Of a DNA stretch of 64,000 bases, positions 22,977 through 35,317 are shown piece by piece; positions within the stretch are counted from its first letter, which is position 1; each line of letters opens with the position of its first letter. The stretch lies in NCBI GenBank assembly GCA_016617855.1, contig JAECUM010009679.1, positions 22,424 to 86,423 on the forward strand, written 5' to 3'. The translations under genes and the position numbers were made by a program. The notes beneath the pieces are model-generated. The model saw only the letters and a list, made by a program, of their open reading frames with translations. It searched no databases and was not told the DNA's origin. The DNA comes from Megalonaias nervosa (taxonomy: Eukaryota > Mollusca > Bivalvia > Unionida > Unionidae).

Positions 22977-23410
22977 GACAGGGGAATATTCCACAGCAGT
23001 ATCGATGTTGGCAATTGAGCATAGAAATATTCCACAGCAGTATAGATATTAGGTAATAGGCATAGAAATATTCCACAGCAGTATCAATGTAGCCAATTGA
23101 ACATAGAAATATTCCAGAGCAGTATAGATATTAGCTAATGGACATAGAAATATTCCACAGCAGTATAGATATTTGCTAACGGGCATATGACAGTGGTATA
23201 TATATTAGCTACATGTAGCAGGCATAGAAATATTCCACAGCAGTATAGATATTAGCTAATGGGCATAGAAATACTCCACAGCAGCATGGATATTAGCTAA
23301 CAGGCATATGAATATTCCATAGCATTATAGATATTAGCTAACAGGCATATGAATATTCCATAGCATCATAGATATTAGCTAACGGGCATAGAAATATTCC
23401 ACAGCTGCAT
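22977..23410. repeat. Minisatellite, ~40-bp unit, about 10 copies
   Basis: Units read CATAGAAATATTCCACAGCA, then GTATAGATATTAGCTAATGG, with substitutions and one shortened unit near 23185-23220. Confidence 0.85.
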
Positions 23411-23974
23411 ATGGCTAATGGGGAATTTCTTGTTGTCAGTGGCAGATAGTATTAAGAGTTAGGTAAGAATAGAATCCTTTATAATTCATCAGTGTAGTAC
23501 AGGAAAATTATACCTGAGGGATCAGTGTAGTACAGGAAAATTACACCTGAAGGTTACAGTTTCACATGCAAGATAAGGCTTGACAAATGTCTGATGCAAA
23601 ATTCTGATTCTGAAGATGAAGTTTTTTTCTACCCAACATCACTATGTAATGAAGAATTATTTTCTCACATTCCTCACCACAAAGAGTATATTATAATTAA
23701 AATGCCACCCATGTGGTACACAAGAAGGACAAAATATGTATTAAAGGTTTTTGCATATATAGAGAAAGGGTATAATGTATAGTTTACTCCAAAGAATTAA
23801 GTGTAAACTTGGAAATAAGCTTAAAAGGCAGATAGATTAGGTTGCTCCTGAAAATAAAGAGATAGAGTAAGAAAGTCATGACATAGTGTATATGGTGATG
23901 TCATATAAACAAGTGATTCGACAACCAAATCATTATTTGACTTCATTCTCCAATTCTACCTAGGAAAACATTAA
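23411..23974. other. No gene seen
   Basis: Includes a 34-bp phrase (ATCAGTGTAGTACAGGAAAA) duplicated near 23490 and 23521, and a 62-codon frame at 23594-23782 with no recognisable domain. Confidence 0.5.
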
Positions 23975-24222
23975 GGGGCCCTGGGTGGTTGACTATTCTG
24001 ATGCACTCGCTGATCACTGCCATCTCACCTCTGTTTATGTGGGTTCAGATCTCTAATCTCTAGTTCAGTCAATGTGGGGATGTGAGAAAGCTTACCAGTA
24101 GCTTCCTGGGGGTCAGTGGTTCTTACCAGGGTTTTCCCAGGTTCTTCCTCCACATTTTACTGGCTGCCATGTATAGCCCTTGTGTGCTAATAAATGGTGT
24201 AAAACCCACAAGAACAACAGTG
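23975..24222 (+). mobile_element. tRNA-derived SINE, full-length but diverged
   Basis: Begins GGGGCCCTGGGTGG, retains CACTGCCATCTCACCTCTG, GTGGGTTCAGATCTC and GAGAAAGCTTACCAGTAGCT, and ends GTGTAAAACCCACAAGAACA. The A-box region is altered (GGTTGACTATTCTGATGC), so this copy is probably transcriptionally dead. TAGGAAAA occurs at 23961 and 24233, but it is offset from the ends and may not be the TSD. Confidence 0.8.
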
Positions 24223-25289
24223 ATCATATATGTTTAGGAAAATGAGAAAATATAATTTAATCACATATTATAGGAAGTTGCCTATTTTATTCCCGTTGCA
24301 AATTTAGAAGTTGATGCTTCATATTTTCATATGATATATGTATAGCATAAGGAAGAATAACTTTTCACTGAAGCAGGCAAAATTTGTGTCCATCATATTA
24401 CACGTCACCTTTTATCTTGGCGAAAGTTAATCCCATCAGTCTAGTTGAAGTAAACAATATCTTGTGATAAAAGAGAGAAAAAAATATCCTGGTTGGAATG
24501 AACCTGTTTCAGCATTAGATTTCCAGTTGCTTAGCACCTTGGATGGCAACCACATATTTTAGCAAAGGTTCTGGGATCCAAATCCATGATGGCTGTGTTA
24601 TCAGGGTCATTTTTAGAAGTGAGAATCAATTTCAACCTCCAATTAAAAAATTGAGAGGGAGTTTTCTAAATAATTGACAAGTTAAGAAATGATTGTAGGA
24701 TTTGCAGATATGATTTTTTCATGATGGAATTTTTTGAGTGATCATTTAGAAATTATTGTTAGACTTGCAATTGTGCAGATTCCATAGAATAGACTCATTG
24801 TTGCATCTTGGATCCCAAGGGCTGATGACACTGTGACCACAAGATTTCAGATCCTGGGGACACACAATATTTTAAAGGAACAAAGGAAAATTGTAGTACA
24901 CAGTACACCAGTTGTGCTAACATATATGAGATAATCTTATTTGCACTGACAAGTTTTGCCAACTTTGTCATCTGCACTGAACTATCATATTTTTCTTGGA
25001 CACTTATAATACATGTATTGCAATGTAAGTTTTATCATGTGCTCACGGTCATTATTACCAGCATTTATTGTAATTTCATTGTTTTTATTTATTATTTATT
25101 TTATCACCATTACCGACTTTGGCCATAGCTAGCAAAACAACAGACATGGATTGGCATCCACTAAAGAAAAGTTGAAGGATATTTTTCAGGACATTTTTTT
25201 ACCCAACTTAAAAAGGATCAACTGGGTCAAGATTTGGGGCACATCAGACAGAAAGTTGTGGGGAATCTGCAGTTCCATACTGTTGGCAC
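24223..25289. other. No gene seen
   Basis: A+T-rich sequence without a supported gene. Confidence 0.5.
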
Positions 25290-25478
25290 AACATTAATAG
25301 ACAGCATATTTTTTTTTTTTGTCCAAACAAAATGCAATAAAAAAGAAAGAACAAGATATGTATTCATGGAACATGGATGCCCCACCTTAGTGATTATAAA
25401 ATTACTTAACAACTGTATATTGCAGGCAGACTGTGCACAAATATTCTCTACCACATGACTGTTGTGGTGGGGCATAAA
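25290..25478 (-). repeat. Interspersed repeat, inverted copy of the 20558 family
   Basis: Read on the minus strand from 25478: TTTATGCCCCACCACAACAG, then GTGGGGCATCCATGTTCCAT and GAATACATATCTTG. These match the order of phrases at 20558-20720. Its far end near 25310 is a poly-T run on the plus strand. Confidence 0.45.
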
Positions 25479-25632
25479 AACTGATGATTGAGAACTCCAG
25501 GCATATGAGGGTGTTGCATCATGTATGTCCATTTTTAGATACTTTATGAGAAACTGTTTGTGAATGAAATTTGTACATTATGTTATAAATACCAAAGATA
25601 AAAAGACACCAAAACAGACTTAAATCTTTTAT

Positions 25633-25935
25633 TGTATGTAGCAGCAGGTCTGGGTCTGTGCTGTTCATTGTACTTAACATGATGCAACAGCAGGTCAGCA
25701 TCCATGCTGTTCACTGTACTTAACATGATGCAACAGCAGGTCAGGGTCCTTGCTGTTCATTGTACTTAACATGATGCAACAGCAGGTCAGAGTCCATGCT
25801 GTTCATTGTACTTAACATGATGCAACAGCAGGTCAGGGTCCATGCTGTTCATTGTACTTAACATGATGCAACAGCAGGTCAGGGTCCATGCTGTTCATTG
25901 TACTTAATATTATGCAACAGCAGGTCTGGGTCTAT
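25633..25935. repeat. Minisatellite, 46-bp unit, 6-7 copies
   Basis: Units read ATGCAACAGCAGGTCAGGGT, then CCATGCTGTTCATTGTACTT and AACATG. Inner units are nearly identical and the two edge units are more diverged, the usual pattern for an expanding array. Confidence 0.9.
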
Positions 25936-26900
25936 ATTGTGTACATTTAGGTAGACTTGCATTCACAGGTAAAAATGGTTTGTTTTTTCAGTCATACCTA
26001 ATTAAACTGTCACAGAAGATATTGATAGCATACTGTGTTGCCTTTAAAGTGATAGATGTTCAACTTGTGTCTCATTTTATCTTACTGATTTATTTCTGTA
26101 TTCCTAAATTAACCTGTCAGGTGAGATACTGATAGATTGTTACAGGTATATTGTACTTTCCGCTCCTTGCATATTAGCTAATTAGCATAGTGATAAATTT
26201 GGTAGGGTTCATCTTTGTTTTGTTTGTAGCTCTTGAGACATTCCTGGAATGCAGATTATATTACAAAGTCTGGTAAAATAAATTCTGATGCAAGCCTTAC
26301 ATAGATAATGTATTCAGATCTTACACACTCATTAATTACCTTGCCACAGTATCATAGTAGGACATTGTGTAACCAGTACCATTGAAATCTAGTCCCACTC
26401 AAAGTCTTTAGAGTCAAAAGTATGAAAGGTTGCTTGGTTCTTTGCCTTGGCATGACTTTGTTGACAATTATATTGAAAGCCAGAGGCAAAGAGTTTTGTT
26501 TTCATCATAGATAAACTAATTTGTGACACTTTGATCTTTTCTGCTGATTGTCCAACCAAATTGTATTTCACCTTAACCTTTAGACCCAAGTCTCGTGTAA
26601 CAGATGACATGACAAAAAACTGATGCCTCATTGGCTTGGTTGATTAAATTTAGGTACTGGATAATGACAGGGTAGCCTCTCTTAAGTGTTTTTGCAACCA
26701 TTAAAACTTGTTCTGTATTTATTATATAATAAACCAATGGACTAGCTTTGTAAATGTTTTTGAAAAGAGGTTGACTGTCTTATTATTGGACACAAGCTTT
26801 GAGAGAAAAATAATGGTCTCTAAATACATGAAATACCTCCCTGTCAGTGCCCTTGTTTTATAAAGTCTTTTATTTTACTCATGTGACTTTACATGCACTA
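25936..26900. other. No gene seen
   Basis: A+T-rich. An 80-codon minus-strand frame at 26389-26631 has no recognisable domain or splice context. Confidence 0.5.
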
Positions 26901-27086
26901 GGGAGCTTCACTAGCTCAGTGGTTAGCATTCTGGTTTCATGACCAAAGGGATTCTGGTTCAGTTCCTACCATTGGATCAGACCTGGTTGGCTACCATGGT
27001 GTGTCCTTGGTCAAGGTAGTTTATTCCTGTTGCTTTGGTAATAAATAATTTACTTGTGCTGATGTGCCCATAAAACGCCAAACAGG
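26901..27086 (+). mobile_element. tRNA-derived SINE of a different family
   Basis: The head has an A-box-like TAGCTCAGTGGTTAGCATTC and a B-box-like GGTTCAGTTCC, spaced as in a tRNA. The body has CTACCATGGTGTGTCCTTGG and TCAAGG, then GCTGATGTGCCCATAAAACG, and ends CCAAACAGG. The TGTGTCCTTGG-CAAG motif is typical of the conserved central domain of some animal SINE superfamilies. No flanking duplication was found. Confidence 0.65.
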
Positions 27087-28289
27087 AAACGTTTACTAAG
27101 TCAGTGGTTTCTTTAAAAATAAATTTGTTTAATATTTTATGATTCAGAAAAAAACACAGAGTATTCTTAGTTCAGCTTTCAACTTCAAATCAGTGCCTAA
27201 GAACAAAGAGATTTAAAAGAAGAATGGAGGCAGCGAACTGCACTATCCTATTATGTAACAGAGTACAACACTTAATGCCATCACATTGAAGAATCTCCAA
27301 ACTCCAGTAGATCTTGATACCAATGTCACCATGTTCCTTTGCTCAAAAATGATTGAATTTTAGATCGAACCTATTCTAATTCTGTAATCAGGATGAATGA
27401 GTCTTTTAGATAAAGAGATTTAAAATTGTGATCAAAAGGTGGAAAAACCAAGGGTCACATTCAGGCAAGATTTTAAGGAAGTTAGCCATGTGCCACTAGC
27501 ATGCAGTTCTGAAGTATCATACATGCCTAGTTCAGTTAACATTTCACTACAATCATTTATGAGTTATCAGTTATCACCAGTGATAACTAGAATACATCCT
27601 AAACACATAGCTTATAGTACAAGTCACATGGGTCATATATGCACATTTACTCATTTTAAATTTAGTATAAATTGTTCTTTTAAAATTGAATGCTAATTTT
27701 CTTTAACTAAAGTCGATTCAGTCCTGATTTTTGAATGCTTTACACCTTAACTCACACCAAGAAACTTCTAGATGAAAATTACCTATCACTATGGACTTTT
27801 ACATGGTGGCCATGTACTAAACTTGGGTCAAAATAAGAGTGCGTCGAGTGGAATCGTCACAATTGAGGGTTGTATGAATTTGTTTATCAATATGTGTAAC
27901 TTTCATTGTGACATCACAGCATGTGACATTCAATCAGGGTTATAGTGGATGACACCTTTAGGTTCATTTCTTCCAAAAATGTCTATGTACTTTAACATTG
28001 ATTTTGCTGTATGCACCTCTTGGGGTGTATAAATAATGATCTTCCAAAGAAATATGGATGTATATGAATCCAAATGAAATGAATACTAGCCAATTAAAGG
28101 TATGTAGAATCATATTCTAAAAAATGACACCTGTTACTGAAATAGTCAATGTTGAATGCCTACATGACCTGTGTGACTTGTACTATAATTCTTGTTGGAG
28201 TAAGTTTTGCATATTTTCTTTTCTAAGCTGTATACATTATTAAAAAGTTGCAGGCCACAGAAAACACAAGTCAATTTGGTCTCCAAAAA
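27087..28289. other. No gene seen
   Basis: A+T-rich sequence; the 85-codon frame at 27439-27696 is unremarkable. Confidence 0.5.
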
Positions 28290-28900
28290 GTCAGTTGTGA
28301 TATGTATGTTGTGGGTTTTGTTATGTCCATGTGGTATGTAGCTTGTGGTTTGTGTCATGTCCATGTGATATGTAGTGTGATGTTTTTGTCATGTCATATC
28401 TAGCTTGTGGTTTTTGTCATGTCCATGTGATATGTAGTTTGTGGTTTTTGTCATGTCCATGTGATATGTAGCTTGTGGTTTTTGTCATGTCCATGTGATA
28501 TGTAGCTTGTGGTTTTTGCCATGTCCATGTGATATGTAACTTGTGCTTTTTGTCATGTCCATGTGATATGTAGCTTGTGGTTTTTGTCATGTCCATGTGA
28601 TATGTAGCTGGTGGTTTTTGCCATGTCCATGTGATACGTAGCTTGTGTTTTTTGTCGTGTCCATTTGATATATAGGTTGTGGTTTTTTGTCATGTCCATG
28701 TGATATATATCTTGTGGTTTTTTAGTCATGTCCATGTGATATGTAGCTTGTGGTTTTTTGTCATGTCCATGTGATATGTAGATTGTGTTTTTGTCTTGTC
28801 CAGTTGATATATAGGTTGTGTTTTTTTGTCATGTCCATGTGATATGTAGCTTGTGGTTTTTGTTATGTCATGTGATATGTAGCTTGTGTTTTTTGCCATG
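28290..28900. repeat. Minisatellite, ~34-bp unit, about 18 copies
   Basis: Units read TTGTCATGTCCATGTGATAT and GTAGCTTGTGGTTT. Unit length varies by one or two T residues, so no reading frame persists. This is the highest-copy array in the window. Confidence 0.9.
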
Positions 28901-29963
28901 ACATGACATGCACACTCTACTCTTATTCCATGCAGTTAAGGTCAAAATCATAGAAAATTTAAGATTTTTATTGATGTTCTTTCATTTGCCTTTATTTTCT
29001 AAAAACCCTGGTGGATCTTCTTCATGCCCAGGATGAATCATTATAAGGTCTGTGATGTGTGCTTGACCCTTTAACATTTTGGGTCAGGCTTGATGATGAT
29101 GATGATCTTACAACTTATGCAAGTATGCATGTACTAATAATGTTAGTATGGACATATTTGGTTACGTGTTGAGATTCCAGATATGACATGATACCACTAT
29201 GGACTACATGACCTATATTAAAGAAATATACATGCATTTTATTTTTGGTCTGTTAGATGTTTGGCAATATGGATTGAAAGAAAACAAAATGAGCTTAGTA
29301 TTATATATTTATTTTTTAAACATTATTATTTGACAAAATTAAATATACAAATACCATGATGTGAGACAATACATGTTATGTTTTTTGATCGTGTTTTGTT
29401 TATAACGAGTGAGCTATGTTAATAAGATTAAGTATAATATGCCTGTAATATTGTTGTTATTGAAAATATTTCAGTGCAAAATATGTATAATGCTTTTATT
29501 TGTTGTGAATGGTGACAACATTCAAGAACCTGTGAAATACACTTTAAAGGTATTATTTATCTTTTCTAACTATTTGTAAGTTAGTTCATGATTTGTAAGG
29601 AGGAAATGTAATGAAATAAAGAATTAGAGTAAAGCTCGATCTTGTATACACCAAGCTAATTGTGCTGCGGCAGTTATCAAAACTGCAGCATCTATTTCCA
29701 GTGATGATATATGATCACATTCATTTTCATGCTGACGAACGGTAACAAGGATGTATTGCAAAAAAATTTGTTCCCTTTGTTGAAATTTTGTTACATGCAA
29801 ACTTTATAGTGTGTTCACTGCAGTTTAGCATCATCCTTTTCAATTATGCTGTTTGTAGCTGTAAGAATAAGAATGATTTTGCCCTTTCTAAGTCTCTAAC
29901 TTGAGACCTTGTACACAGGGGGTCAATTCTTTTGAATGATCCAAGGATATTGACTTGGTCTAA
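28901..29963. other. No gene seen
   Basis: A+T-rich sequence without a supported feature. Confidence 0.5.
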
Positions 29964-30049
29964 TGCAAGGTACACATTGGACCATACAAGGTAGACATCA
30001 GACCATGCAAGGTAGACATTGGACCATGCAAGGTAGATATCGGACCATG
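29964..30049. repeat. Short tandem repeat, 21-bp unit, 4 copies
   Basis: Units read TGCAAGGTAGACATTGGACC plus A, with C/T changes. Confidence 0.8.
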
Positions 30050-30114
30050 AGGATTTTATTTAAATGTGACTCTCTAAGATGAATTATAAATTCAGTTTAA
30101 GTTGTTACAACACT

Positions 30115-30391
30115 CAGAATGTTGTTGTTGTTGTTGTTGTTATTATGGGGTTTAATGCCATTTTTCTGCACAAGATAGGCTATACATGGTGGCCAGTATA
30201 AATGGTGGAGGAAGAACCTGGGAAAACCCCAAAAGAACCACTGACCCACGAGAAGCTACTGGCAAGCTTTCTCACATACCCACATTGGCCGAGCACGAGA
30301 CTTGAACCCACGCAGACAGAGGTGAGATGGCAGTGATCCGTAATATTGAGCGCTTTAGACCACTTGGCCACTGGGGGCCCCCCACAGAATG
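30115..30391 (-). mobile_element. Full-length tRNA-derived SINE, minus strand, 7-bp TSD
   Basis: The body is 30122-30384. Read on the minus strand it starts GGGGGCCCCCAGTGGCC, has an A-box-like GTGGCCAAGTGGTCTAAAGC and a B-box-like GGGTTCAAGTC, and ends in GGCATTAAACCCC and a (AAC)n tail. CAGAATG flanks it at 30115-30121 and 30385-30391. Same family as 18582-18829. Confidence 0.85.
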
Positions 30392-30477
30392 AGAAAATTC
30401 ATTGGAATAGAATCTTATTTGTCAAGACCATCAATATATGTAACCGAACCTCAGGGATATACATTTATAGAGCATAG

Positions 30478-30645
30478 GCCAAAATAAAAAATGTGTGTTT
30501 CTGATCAGCCAACTGTGCATGCTTTTTGTTGGTGACCCTAGCACACTCTTTCCCCCAGGGTAAAAACAATTTTTTAAAAAAAATTCCCAAAATTAATTTG
30601 TGCATCTAATTGATCCAGTTTTGCCCAGTACTTAAAGTGTTTAGT
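30478..30645 (+). repeat. Interspersed repeat, copy 1 (see 44165-44290)
   Basis: AGGCCAAAATAAAAA, CTGATCAGCCAACTGTGCAT, GACCCTAGCAC and TTTGTGCATCTAATTGATCC with CAGTTTTGCCCAGTAC recur in the same order at 44165-44290, with an internal A/T-run length difference. Element type unknown. Confidence 0.6.
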
Positions 30646-30671
30646 ACAATATTGATACTAATCATTATAAT

Positions 30672-30677
<6 letters not shown>

Positions 30678-30714
<37 letters not shown>
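30678..30714. repeat. (AT)n microsatellite
   Basis: Uninterrupted AT dinucleotide run ending at the left border of a solo LTR. Confidence 0.9.
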
Positions 30715-30718
<4 letters not shown>

Positions 30719-31642
30719 ACGTACGTGTAATTTAATTGCTTGTGTGTTAGTTCTAAAATTCTTTTTTATTTTATTTTTGTTTCATTACATTTTATTGTAA
30801 TGATTATTTTCACGGGATTCAATATTTTTTCCAGTAAATTCTGTTTGTATAGAACGCAAAAGATATTACATTAGCACTATTTTTAGCTCACTCTAGTTCA
30901 TAGATTTTGTAAACATCGAGTGAAGACGATTGGCTATTGCCAAGGTCATTTTGGCCCGCATGTTAGCTGAACTGTAAACAGTCTTTCTTTTTTTATATAT
31001 TTTCAGTGTGAGAATTTGGTTTCTAGATAGGGCTATTCTAGCTACGTGATAATTGGCATTTTTTTTTATTGCGCTGTTCAAATGTTAAGAGACCATGTGA
31101 CCCATCACGTGGGACTGAGATGATGTTTTAGTTGGGTTTAATACTCATTCCAAGAGCTTTTCAGTCAGTCGTATTCTTAACACCTTGAAGGTACAAGGTG
31201 CTTTTATTGTTGAAGCCAGATTGTTTGAAGTTCATCTTTTTTTTTGAATTTAATAATTTATTCTCTAGAAAATTAAACAAGTGCTTTATATTTATAAAAG
31301 CTCTGGGAGAAAGAAATTCAGTGGAAATTTATTCTGGAATTCTGTACGGAAACATAAACTGTGATTCAATCGAGGATCTGTTACCATCAGTACAGACATC
31401 ATCTGACATCATCGCCTAACATATTGGAATTTCATCGAGATTCGAACCCAGATTCTGTTAGAACTTTTTAGTGATAGGACTTGTATTTTTCAATCTTAGG
31501 ACTAAATTTTGGATTATGTTCACAAACCATAAGTCCTATTTCCATTTTTATATTGTTTTCTAGGGAAATAAATTATTTTGTTAAAATATACAAAGCTTGT
31601 TGGCTTCACTCTTTTCTCGTTATTTTTGTACAAGCCTACATG

Positions 31643-31647
<5 letters not shown>
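30715..31647 (+). mobile_element. Solo LTR, copy 2, inserted in an (AT)n tract
   Basis: Begins TGTTACGTACGTG and ends CATGTAACT. (AT)n lies on both sides, so the target was a microsatellite; ATAT flanks each end, consistent with a 4-bp duplication but not diagnostic in this setting. Near the 3' end GGGAAATAAATTATTTTG and ACAAAGCTTGTTGGCTTCAC match the other two copies. A frame at 31198-31419 lies inside the LTR and is not a gene. No internal retrotransposon sequence is adjacent. Confidence 0.7.

Positions 31648-31721
<74 letters not shown>
31648..31721. repeat. (AT)n microsatellite
   Basis: About 37 uninterrupted AT repeats on the right side of the solo LTR. The isoleucine-tyrosine frame at 31597-31881 simply translates this run. 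Confidence 0.95.
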
Positions 31722-31725
<4 letters not shown>

Positions 31726-31837
31726 TTTTTTATAAAAAAAACTACCTATCCTAATTGTAAAACCAGTGCCATAGGAAACACCTTTTTTTTTCTTCACCTT
31801 ACCTGGCTGTTAAAGCCAATTGAGCTGACAGTAAGGC

Positions 31838-31962
31838 CTTACCTCTGGTGTGTTGCTATATTATTGGCTGATATGGTGTAAAAAGTAGTCTAGCAAATGT
31901 GCATGTGGCAAATATGTTATAGGCAGCACATGCTCAGTAAAGAATTATGCTGGAAGCAAATC
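31838..31962. repeat. Interspersed repeat, copy 1 (see 35183-35278)
   Basis: TATTATTGGCTGATATGGTG, CAAATGTGCATGTGGCAA and CTGGAAGCAAATCAAGG recur at 35183-35278 in the same orientation and order. No ends identified. Confidence 0.55.
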
Positions 31963-34900
31963 AAGGGATCAAAAGAAATGTCTACAGACAACATCCAACT
32001 TAACAGATATTAACCAACTGCCCTTGCATTTGGCAGATGTCATCCAGGTGAGTGCTGATGCCCACCTGAACATTATAAATGTTGAGAATTTTTTTTTCTT
32101 CTTCCAGTAATTTGTCTTAATTGGGTTTATATCACAATTAATTAGAGGATATATTGTAGGTATAGTGAAGGAAGCCATGACTTATTATGATAATTGATGG
32201 GATAATTGATGTACTATGGGGTTAAAGTGACTCAGTCACTAGGAAAACTGTATGGTAAATGTTATAGGCAGGCAGTTAGACTTTGGTTATATTGACCAAA
32301 AATCCACATCAAAATTACAATACTGAACAATATTCAAGTAATGTGTTGTAGCTGTGTAGGGTAGGTTGTAGCTGTGTAGGGTAGGTGGCAGCTTCATTGG
32401 GGAATTAGTTGGTAGAGCAAACAAACAAATGTCAAGGTCACATATTTCTTTAATGGTTTCTTTTCACTGTTCCAAACTTAAATTCAAAAAGTCTCTCTAA
32501 CTATTTCTGCCTCTGTATATATATATCAAGGTAGGGGACTTCACCCTTCACCGAAGACATCCTGATATCATATTTCTGTAACTGGCTTGATTGTTTCTGG
32601 TACACAGAATCTGTGTTTCCTACATTAAACTAAACACTCGATATCTCACTAATGAGTTGTCCAAAAGTTGAATTGAAAACATATAAATGATTGCAACATA
32701 TCTGATCAGACTTGTGCTTACTTTCAACCTCTCCCTCAAAATATAAATGCTAAATAAATGTAGTTTATGTGTAAGGGTTGGCAAAGATTATCAGAGTTCA
32801 AGTAGAAAATACATGTTTCTTTTAAATCTATATACAAGTTACTCTTGCTAATTAGAGAAACTTAATGTACTATGGATTGGTGTCTCCAATATCATCAGCA
32901 TTTTCAAAATCTAAAACTGGTTATAAGTCCTGTCAATAATCATTTAATTAATTTGCATAAACACAAATGTCTGTTGTTCTCACTTACTACATAGCCCATA
33001 GAGTTAGACCTGTTAAACCAAATGATTAATGTCGGTAAGGCCATGGGGTGAGTGTGCTGTAAAGACTCTGCTTGTATTGTTTTAGACTGCAGAAGCAGAA
33101 CACTTCTTGACATGTAGATTCTATCCAATATGGCTATGTACAAAACTAGAAAATTGGAAAACAGTTGAATCATATCAAATGTCCCCACTACAGATGCACC
33201 CGAAAGAAGTATTCAGTGAAGTGTCAAAATATTTGCCCATTAAAATAATAACCAGTGTTTTCATTTTAGAAAAGCACCAAGTATTGGAATTACTGACATG
33301 AAACATGTTTTACAGTTTGCATGCATGCAAGTCCATTTAGATTCATATTGTACAGTCTAAATAGCCTATTGATCACATGCCTTTAACATCCATCTTTCAT
33401 ATCCAGTCTGAGTCTCTTTTTCTTTTCCCTCCTGTTGTTTTCCCAAAGGAGTTAACCTACCATTATTGACCATTTTGCATTTATGGTTAAATATAAAGGT
33501 ATTCCATTTCCCATGGGCAGATTAGTATGAGGCAGGCATGACTTTGTCAGAATTTTTCTTTTGGGCAATTCTGGTTTGTATTACAAATTTAGCACCTCCA
33601 TTTGTACCCAGAATCCTCAGCATATAAATTGATTTGATTGGACCCTTTTGTCACTTGATCCTAAGTACTGTGGTGAATCATCACCTGGTTATAATGCAGT
33701 ATTAAAGAAAACTTGCTTCTATTCAGTACAAATTTCTCAGTCTCTCCAAAGTAAGTTAAAATTTCTCTTTTTACTTTGTATACCATGTATAGCAACCTAT
33801 TGATTTCAGTATCTGGGATTATGTACCATGGGCGGTATTAGTTCATGCCACATTATTAAATAATACATACTGTTGCATATAATTACATATGCCATGGTAT
33901 TAAATGATTGACACCTCTGTATATAATAATGTATACTGTGTATTAACTATATATGCCATGTATTTAAGTTACAGAAACTATAATTACAGGTGGTACAATA
34001 CATTTGGCTTTCTTTTACACACACACCCCCCCACATATGGACACATTCCAAATACTTTTTTATCAATGTCTATGCCGCAGTTTCATGTATGATGGAGACG
34101 AGTTCTGTGCAGATTTCTTTACTGAAGAGTTATTTGTCCCATTTGACTCTTGAGCCCATAATCTCAAAGAGTCTTTTAAGTCTCAAGAGTCAAAACTGAG
34201 ATCTCAATAATTATTAGTTTTTTACAGTTTTGAACTCATAGCTGAGATTATTTATTATTCTTAAAGCAGTTTGGTGTTTAAGATTGTGTTCTGTAGAATA
34301 AAGCGAAACACATATACACTATTTTGTATGAACAATCCGACAGTAAGACACACAAGACCATTGCTGATTTTTGTATGTTTTCCTTTCTTATTATGTATGA
34401 CTGCATGAATATAATGGTATAATAAACAGAAAAAGTATTTTGTTTTTCCTTTATGCATTTTTTAAACTTCAGCATTTTCTATTTTTAACATAAATCATTT
34501 TAAATGCCAATGTATACCCATACAACTGTGACACAGTGTCCCCTACCCTTGCGATTCTAGGTGTAACACTATGTCAGTTAATTATTTCCTTCCTATTTTT
34601 GTCTCATTTTCAAATGATGGACCTTCTTTGCATATCCTGATGTTTGTTAAGTTCCTATTATCAGTTCTTGACCTTGTCTTGGTCATCAAATGTTAAAAAA
34701 GCCACACCCACAAACCATGCTTGTAAAAGGTGCTGTCAGAACATATATGGCCAGTACACTGTAACCCAGGGAAACATGTGAAACAAAAACTGATATTTGA
34801 TAAAAAATTAATCCAATTAAGGAATAAATGATTCCAAAGAATTAATCATTTTGCAAACTGAAGCAAACCAATTGCCATAAAACAGAATTAACGTTTGTCC

Positions 34901-35182
34901 ACATACATTTGACAACTGGCTTCACAAGTTGCTGTATTTTCCATGGTTTTGCATAATTAATTATAATTTCATGGGTACAAGTTGTTGTACTTTCCATGAT
35001 TTTGTATGATTAGTTATGATGGGCAATCAAACAAGTGCCAATATTTGATCAGAAGTTTATCCAGTCATGTCATTATCGATTCCCTCTTCCTCTTCCTGTA
35101 CTAAACAACCAAGATAATCTCAAAACACTCTAACCTTGATTCATTTATGCACACTTAAGCATGACATCAGTGACCTGTTGGT
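31963..35182. other. No gene seen (3.2 kb)
   Basis: A+T-rich. It holds a 20-bp doublet TTGTAGCTGTGTAGGGTAGG near 32345 and an open stretch ending at a CAG/GTGAGT donor-like site at 32047. Pyrimidine-rich tracts near 33410-33450 look like acceptors but lead into no sustained frame. Confidence 0.5.
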
Positions 35183-35278
35183 ATCTATTTTATATAGGTG
35201 CGATATTATTGGCTGATTAGGTGTAAAATGTATTCTAACAAATGTGCATATGGCAATTACACTGGAAGCAGATCAAGG
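35183..35278. repeat. Interspersed repeat, copy 2 (see 31838-31962)
   Basis: Contains GATATTATTGGCTGATTAGG, CAAATGTGCATATGGCAA and CTGGAAGCAGATCAAGG. It ends shortly before a SINE insertion. Confidence 0.55.
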
Positions 35279-35317
35279 ATAATTAAGACAGTTGCTCCAG
35301 CCCAATCAGCATCATAA

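Noticed and set aside
26389..26631. 80-codon minus-strand frame
   Set aside because: No domain, no splice sites, no similarity to other features here.
22423..28900. Direct-repeat arrays that superficially resemble CRISPR
   Set aside because: Units are adjacent without unique spacers, unit lengths drift, no cas genes exist and the DNA is clearly eukaryotic.
31597..31881. 94-codon frame with a long Ile-Tyr repeat
   Set aside because: It is only the translation of the (AT)n microsatellite.
31986..32047. Possible exon ending ATCCAG/gtgagt with the open phrase LTDINQLPLHLADVIQ
   Set aside because: The donor is good, but the acceptor lacks a pyrimidine tract and the segment starts next to an interspersed repeat, so chance is more likely.
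33450..33500. Exon candidate after a strong pyrimidine tract ending CCCAAAG
   Set aside because: Only one frame stays open, the donor AAAG/gtattc is weak, and the peptide has no recognisable features.
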